Notes under the pieces: generated by a model
The model's input: only the letters and a program-made list of their open reading frames with translations
Database searches by the model: none
Told to the model about the DNA's origin: nothing
DNA from: Sphagnum magellanicum
Taxonomy: Eukaryota > Streptophyta > Sphagnopsida > Sphagnales > Sphagnaceae
NCBI GenBank assembly: GCA_021904315.1
Contig: CM038925.1
Span: 11,472,501-11,536,500, forward strand
Reading direction: 5' to 3'
Length of the DNA: 64,000 bases
Translations under genes and position numbers: made by a program
Shown here: positions 57,494-64,000 of the stretch, one piece after another
Position numbering within the stretch: position 1 is the stretch's first letter
Layout of the letters: each line of letters opens with the position of its first letter

Positions 57494-59262
57494 AACATTT
57501 CCACCTACACATTGCATAGATGAAAATCAATAATAATTCGCTTAACAAGTTTAGTAAAATGACTGTGGTTCAGCATTTTTGCTCAATACGTTGAAGTTAC
57601 CAAAAACTATAGCATAGTCTAAACACCTATTGTTTATTAGTCATATGTATTGATTGGTCCAAGTGGTTTGTTATTAATAAGTATTATCCTAGGTTCATGT
57701 TTATGTGTGGGGCTTGGAATCAATAAATAAATAATCTTGGACGGGATAAATACTTTTGCAGGGCCAAATGCCAAGTATGGGTGGAGTTACACTTATTGTT
57801 AAATTTACTTGGTTGGACATTGTCCACTTTTTGACCTTGCACCTGGTTGGGATTTGGTTTATGATCATCCTAAATCAAACTTTCAAATTACCAGCTAAGG
57901 ATTGTTCATCCATAATGAAGTGGATATCTTATGAAACTCAAAAGCCATTCAAATTCCCTCTTGGATTGCTACCACTTGTGCAAAACTTGGATTAAAACAA
58001 AAACATGCAAGTAAACTAAATTCCAATTTCAAGTGATCTACCTGCAACAAGGCACATCTTCCAATTGATCTTTTGAATATTTTGACATTCACATTTAATT
58101 GTTGAATTCAAATTAGTAGCAAGTTGAAAGTGCAACAATGATCAATTGGAACCCTTTGGCATTTCAATGGATTGTTTCCATAGCATGTAATAAAGATTTA
58201 GGACTTTACTTGAAAATTGATGTGATGTTGAAAAGCAACTAACATCTTTAAAAGATTATGTTTATGAAATATGTCCTTGATCACAAAGTGCCACTTAGGG
58301 TACTAGATTGTGGCAAGCTTTCTATGTACCTGTTCATGTGGTCTTGGAGGGTTTTGATACCCTCAATTGGTGTAGAAGTGAGAATTTTGTACAGTGATGG
58401 TGTTGTATTGGTCTGGACTGTAATGAAGGTTGGCAATAGGTTTGGTTGACAACATTGAATTGGGTATAGTTGGTCTTCTCATCAAATAGATAGGCAGGTA
58501 AGCATTCAAAGAAAAAGTTTTCAATTTCCTAGGGTATTGACCTAAATGGATGGCTAAATGACCAACATTTAAAAAGTGTTGTGCAAATATTGTATGTTGA
58601 AAAATTACAATCATAACATACATATGCAATCATAGGAAAAAAATGTACATGTCAAAAAATGTCTTCAACACATATTCATAAACAATGATCATTGGATATT
58701 AATAAAAATTCACATGTCAATTCCTAATTTACATTGTACAATATACGATTCACATATGCTAATGATGAAAAAATTACCTATTGACACAATCCAATTATTA
58801 TGCAAACTTATAAATGTGAACAACTTATTATACACATATGCAAATGTAATGCAGCAAATAAACAACTCATCATATGGCGTTTTCATAATAAAATATGCAA
58901 TAGACATCTCATTTGGATTTGATCGCGAAAAATCTCAATATGTTTTGACACAAATGCGAACACATTTATGAAATTCCATAAACAGCAAATACATCTTTCC
59001 CTTCCCAAAATATGAACCAATATGATGTATATATCCCTTTTTTAAAAACAATTCATTGTCACTAGTAGAGTGAAACAGTGTGGAGCCCAAATATGTTAAA
59101 ATGTTAAAATTGTAATTAGTTGTTTTGGGCCTAATGAGGTGTAATGTTGGTTCAAAGGATATTCATTAGGGATGTTGGTTTGGGCTACAAAATTTTGAAT
59201 TCAAATCTTTGGGGTGAGCTTTTGGGGTGAATAATTTCACTTATGGGATTTCAAGTGGAATG
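57494..59262. other. Spacer, no gene recognised
   Basis: AT-rich with no recognisable domain or terminus. Confidence 0.5.
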
Positions 59263-59540
59263 TAACACTAGAAGAAAAACATGTATTTTCGACTTCTCTT
59301 TACGACTAAATTTTAGTCGCAAGAGACATTTTGCAACTAAAATCCTTTTAGTCGCCTAAGAAAGTCGCATGTGATAAACTAGTCGCAAATGACAAAGAGT
59401 ATTGTATGAAAGAAAAAATCAACAAATACATTTCATCCTTTGACTCCATTGTATACGTATTATCACATGCGACTAATATGCAACTATTTTGGTCACAATT
59501 TTGAAGGCAAATCATGTGCTGCCACGTGTCTTAACATATG

Positions 59541-59574
59541 ATGATGATGATTATTATTATTATTATTATTATTT
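59541..59574. repeat. Trinucleotide microsatellite (GAT then TTA)
   Basis: A few GAT units run into about eight uninterrupted ATT/TTA units. Confidence 0.9.
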
Positions 59575-60872
59575 TGAAATAATCTAAGATGTTCAATTCA
59601 AAGACTTGGATGATCTTATATTATGACACGTGGTCCAATGTAAATATGCCACATGGCATTTAAAAAATATATATTAGGTTGTACCTAGGGGAGGTATGTA
59701 CTTTAGAATTGTGCATTATTTGTTTTTTTTGTTTTGGGTTGAGCCTTTTGATTAGCTCATCCCATGTGCACAAACTTCTTAATGTGAAATTGCATTAACA
59801 CACCCCTTTGTTTATATAGTGTTCAAAATAGGAATGGAGAACAAACAATATGGGATAAGTTTTGAAGTTGCAACTTCCTTACAAACTAAGTTGTAATTCC
59901 AAAACTTTCTTCATCTCTTACTTCTAGGGTTTTTAGATTTTTAAACAATTCAAGTATTAGATAATTAAATAATCATTTAATTCATAATGATGAAATTTAC
60001 ATATATTTAAATTATAAACTATACACTACAAATATTCAGTACTCATTATCAAATACTTAAATAAGTAATACCTTCTTCATATTTGACAAACTATCTATCT
60101 AGTTACTCACAAGTTCTTAATACATAACTCATAAATAATAAAATATTTAAAAATATTTAATTACTTTTCAGAATCTGATTGAGCTATATATAATATAATT
60201 AATATGAAATTAATTTAATGACTATAATTTAAAATTAAATATTTTAAATATTTATTTAAAAAATATATATCATGAATTAACAATTCTTATTAGAAAGTAA
60301 ATTCTTACACAAAATTTTGAAGAATTATTATTCAACTAATTACATTATTTATTGTATAATAAAAAATTATTTTTGTAAAAATGATTATAAGTCAAATAAT
60401 TTTTTTCTCTTGGTAATTATTAACTATAAATACAATAATTTGTTAAACATAACATTAATTTTCATAATTACTTCAAAATTACTATAAAATATTTATCATA
60501 GATGATTAATCAGAAAATTTTTAAAGATAATATTATTGTATAATAATTCGTGAAATTAAAATATGTAATTATTCTAACTACACTATAATTTTTCCAAATT
60601 TTTAATTCAGGTTTGAAGTTATAAATTAAAGAATGTGAATAATTATGTTCAATTAGAAAATAATTATGCACATACTAATTAATTCTTATATGAAGTAATT
60701 ACAATGATTTTAAAGTAATGTCACATTAATTTAATTAATTAATTTCTTCTAATATAAAAATATAAATTATATAATATACAAATCTATGTCATAATAATAA
60801 TTATTTAGTGTCACTTAGATTTAATAAACATAATCATTTATAATTATTTATAAAAGTGATTTATTATGGATA

Positions 60873-60884
60873 GCACTAGTAGAA
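60873..60884 (+). repeat. Second CACTA terminus inside the element
   Basis: CACTAGTAGAAA here matches the right terminus (reversed, 62182-62193) at all 12 positions, better than the outer left end does. It may mark a second CACTA insertion sharing or adjoining the right end, or an internal duplication of the terminus. The preceding TAG does not match the TAA after 62193. Confidence 0.7.
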
Positions 60885-60894
60885 AAAACCCTTG

Positions 60895-61850
60895 AAATTC
60901 AATCAATAATGTTTTGAATTAAAATATAAATTTAAGATTCCAAAATAGTAATTCAGAATTCAAATATCAGTTTTTAGAAGTTTTTAGAAGTTAAATAACA
61001 AATTTCAGAATTGAAATGTTAACTTTCAAATTCAAATAATAATATTCAAAATTTAAAATTGCATTTGAAAACTCAATTAATAATTTTCTGAATTGAAATA
61101 TTAATTTTGAGAATCCAAAATAATAATTTGGAATTCCCATTTCAACTTTCAAGTCAAATAATTTCTTAAAATATAAATTTTAAACTTCAAAATTCAAATA
61201 TCAAATTTCAAGTTGAAATAAAAATATTTAAAATCAAGTTGCCAATTTTTAGAGTCAATAAAGTTTTAAAATTGAAATAATAATTTTTAGATTCAGAAAT
61301 AATAATTTAGAATTCAAATATCAGTTTTAGATCAAATAAGTTTTTTGAATTTAAATAACAAATTTCAGAATTAAAATTTTAATTTTCATATTCAAATACC
61401 AATATTCAAAATTGAAATGTCCATTTTTAGACTCAATTACTAATTTTCAGACTTGAAGTATTAATTTTGAAAATCTAAAATAATAATTTGGAATCTAAAT
61501 TTCAGGTTCGAATTAAATGATTATTTAAAATATAAATGAAAAAAATTTCATAGCTGAAATATAAAATTTCATATTCACATAAAATATTCAAAATTAAATA
61601 GAATATTCAAAATATTCCATTTTTATGATCAATTATAATTTTCTGAATTGAAATACTAATTTTTGGATTCGAAAATATTAATTTAGAATTCAAAATCAAT
61701 TTTTAGATCAAATCAGTCTTTTTGAATTGAAAATATCATATTCAAATCAAAATTTTCAAATTCAAATAATGTTTTAAACAATTGAAATAACAATTTTCAG
61801 ATTTGAATAAAAAAATTCAAAGTTCAAATATTAATTTTGCGATTCATTAT
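60895..61850. repeat. Diverged ~180-bp tandem array, about 5 units
   Basis: A block with the pattern TCAAT..AATTTTCTGAATTGAAAT..TTAATTTTGAG..CCAAAATAATAATTTGGAATTC recurs at about 60900, 61072, 61253, 61432 and 61638 (spacing 172-206). Alternate units resemble each other more closely in places, hinting at a higher-order unit. The sequence is nearly all A and T, with runs of AATTCAAAT and AATTTCA words. Confidence 0.65.
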
Positions 61851-62196
61851 ATGAACAATATACGTATGTATGCATATTATATATATATAAAATTTTAGTA
61901 CATACATTAAAATATACCCCTATGTCATTGTAGAATACCTTTAGGATGCAACTAATTTGGTGACTATTGCGACTAATGGGACATATCATCCTATTAATGG
62001 ATGAAAATAAATGTAAAATTGATATAACCAATAGGATGAAATTTCTAATAGTTGCATCATAGTTGTGAAAATGACCAAAATAGTTGAAAGTTGGTCTTAT
62101 AGTTGCAAATATTTTCAAATCTAGTTGCAAATGACTATAAGTCGCATGTAGTCGTAAATTGAATAGTTACATTTTGGCTGATTTCTACTAGTGTAA

Positions 62197-64000
62197 ACAC
62201 AATAAAATGAGTCACAAGGTGTGTGGATAATGTTTTAAATTGTAATTTTGATTTTTTTGAAAAATGACAAAGTCAACACAACAATTTGGATTGTCAAATT
62301 TTTAAATTATAGTAGGCTCCATTAATTATAAAGTTTCATTGATCAAAATTTTATCAAAATCAATGATATTTTAAGAATATTTTTGCATGTTTAAAACATT
62401 CAAAATCTATTTGTGGATAGTTTTTTTTTTTTTTTCAAATGTCCTTTTTTTTAATCAAATGTGTACCATTCCTTCTCAAAATCAAAGATGATCTCAATAT
62501 TGATGACTAAAAGAACAATGTGACTTGAAATTGATGAAAATCTATAACACATTTTGGCATTTCCGATTTAAACTTGGTTTTGACCCATTAAAATTATGAA
62601 TTTTGAGAAAATGTCTCGAACAAAAGTTATTCATTTTTAAATTATAAAGAGTATGGATGCATAATATATATGATATAAGATCGATTTATAATTTAAAAAA
62701 AATTACATTTAGCACATAATGTTATATTGTGTATGAAATATGAAGAAATTGAGATTATAGACCAAGTCTCATGCCAAATTTCAAATGTAGTCCTTGGAAA
62801 GGATTTAAACCTTGACTCATTTTATTGTGTTTGGACCTAATGGAAAAAAAAATGTTCAATTTACTTCCATGGTCTTATTGCAAAATTATTATTAAAAATA
62901 TACTGACTAAATTTAACATATTTTTAGTATGCTACAATAAAAAAAATTTGTTGCAAACTTGTAATATTAGCAAAATGTTTTGGCACCAAAAGATATTTAA
63001 TTAGAGGAAACTTGGTGATGTTTTAGGGCTGAATCCAAGGGAAGTAGGAGGTCATAGTTCAAGGCAATAAATACATTTACATGACACATGAAACCAAATG
63101 GTAATAAAAATAAGGGTTTTGATTCATTAGAAACCTATTAATGTAATTTATAGTTGAAAAGTAGGTTAGATTGTCTCAATTTGACATTGTTAAACCTTTG
63201 TAAGAAACTTCTATTTTTTTAAGTAGGTGCATAGGAGGTAAGAAGGGAGGTAGACCTAAATTACCTACTTAGCTTAAATAATAGCTAACTAGGCAGATAG
63301 GCATATATAGGTTATTTATTTATTGAGGCATATCTATTTAACCAAGCTAGTAGCTAGGAGGTAGGTAAGCTTAGGTAGGTAGATAGACCTAGGTAACCCA
63401 CCTAACTTAAATATAACAACTAACAAACTTAGCCTATTAACTAACATGTGATGTTCATTTTGAGTCAAAAACCATTGGTCATTTTGACTCAACATATCAT
63501 TTTGTTTTGTTTAATTTTATTAGAACGCATTGACCATTTTGACCAAGGTGGTCAAGTTTTTATTCAACTTAATTAAATGTTCAATTTCATAGATAGTCAA
63601 ATAAGTTATTTTAGTCAATTTCAATAATAAAAAAATACACATGTTATTCAAGCCAAGAGTTCTAATAAAAATGAACAAGTTCATTAGTTAAGGTAACCAA
63701 GGTAGTCAACTTGAACAACTTCAAAAACCATGAATTGTAATAGTGTTCCCATTTTGTTTAAAAAGGAAACCTAAGTAGAACTACAATTTGTCCCTTGAAG
63801 TTTTTTTGAAGTGGAATTAAAGGTTATTTTCCCTAGAATCTAGGAACTACCCATCATTGGTTTATTTTAATGTTTTACATGTATACACATCACAAACTTC
63901 ATGGGTCACAATTTGGTAATAATAATCGTGTGAAATTTTCTTTTCATAGGTTTTGTATGGAATTAACATGAATGTCATTCATCTATTTGTATTGTTTAAA
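62197..64000. other. Spacer, no gene recognised
   Basis: AT-rich. The stretch 63220-63420 is a degenerate run of TAGGT/ACCTA words like that at 30.5-31.3 kb. No coding domain was found. Confidence 0.5.

Larger units (their letters stand above)
59263..62196. mobile_element. CACTA-type DNA transposon, non-autonomous (2928 bp)
   Basis: The element spans 59266-62193. It begins CACTAGAAGAAA and its right end, reversed, begins CACTAGTAGAAA (11 of 12 match). TAA flanks both sides (59263-59265 and 62194-62196), the 3-bp target duplication of the CACTA (En/Spm) superfamily. Close to both ends the word AGTCGCAA or a near variant is repeated in both orientations (for example 59331, 59348, 59382 on the left; 62095-62155 on the right), like CACTA subterminal repeats. 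No transposase is present; the interior is very AT-rich. Mobility would need a transposase from elsewhere. Confidence 0.8.

Overview
The window looks like repeat-rich, AT-rich intergenic DNA from a land plant, probably a seed plant with a large genome. The evidence is the set of plant-type mobile elements: a Ty3/Gypsy element with a Met-tRNA primer site, Copia gag and integrase, an L1-type LINE with a DUF4283 ORF1, hAT transposase relics and a CACTA element. There is also a relic of what looks like a plant SINE1-family armadillo-repeat gene. A gymnosperm would fit, but nothing here settles the lineage. I see no intact host gene, no rRNA and no functional tRNA. Almost every coding stretch is broken by stops and frameshifts, many of them C-to-T or G-to-A changes as expected from decay of methylated DNA.

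Layout. 1-9.6 kb: AT-rich spacer with a 76-bp tandem repeat (1.04 kb), a nested 98-bp foldback (5.8 kb) and a 30-bp tandem duplication (8.4 kb). 9.6-10.0 kb: an unidentified reading frame with an Asp-rich tract encoded by a trinucleotide repeat. 11.2-18.1 kb: a dead L1-type LINE (ORF1; endonuclease; reverse transcriptase with catalytic Asp replaced; zf-RVT), interrupted at 16.36-17.53 kb by DNA carrying a hAT transposase fragment and flanked by an 8-bp direct repeat. 18.2-28 kb: spacer. 28-36.1 kb: a cluster of hAT-like termini, including a candidate 6.9-kb hAT element (29210-36108) with a decayed transposase on the minus strand, a 607-bp inverted-repeat element inside it and a very A-rich stretch. 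A run of 35 G lies just outside it.

37.3-38.9 kb: pseudogene of a SINE1-like armadillo protein (the nuclear-envelope protein, not a retroelement) with a 46-bp minisatellite in one intron. 43.0-46.6 kb: a solo LTR related to the Gypsy element downstream, itself split by a 2.66-kb insertion with TG...CA ends, a near-perfect 5-bp target duplication, three ~199-bp tandem repeats and an unrecognised, relatively GC-rich reading frame. 46.9-47.7 kb: a MITE-like element.

49.3-57.5 kb: a Ty3/Gypsy element bounded by the duplication CTTAG, with a complete 5' LTR and a truncated 3' LTR. Its pol gene is interrupted between the RT palm and the RT thumb/RNase H by a Copia fragment whose two halves lie head to head in opposite orientations. 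59.3-62.2 kb: a CACTA-type transposon with the 3-bp duplication TAA, a second internal CACTA terminus and a ~180-bp satellite-like array. The rest is AT-rich spacer. No genes here act together as a pathway; the window records successive nested insertions and decay.
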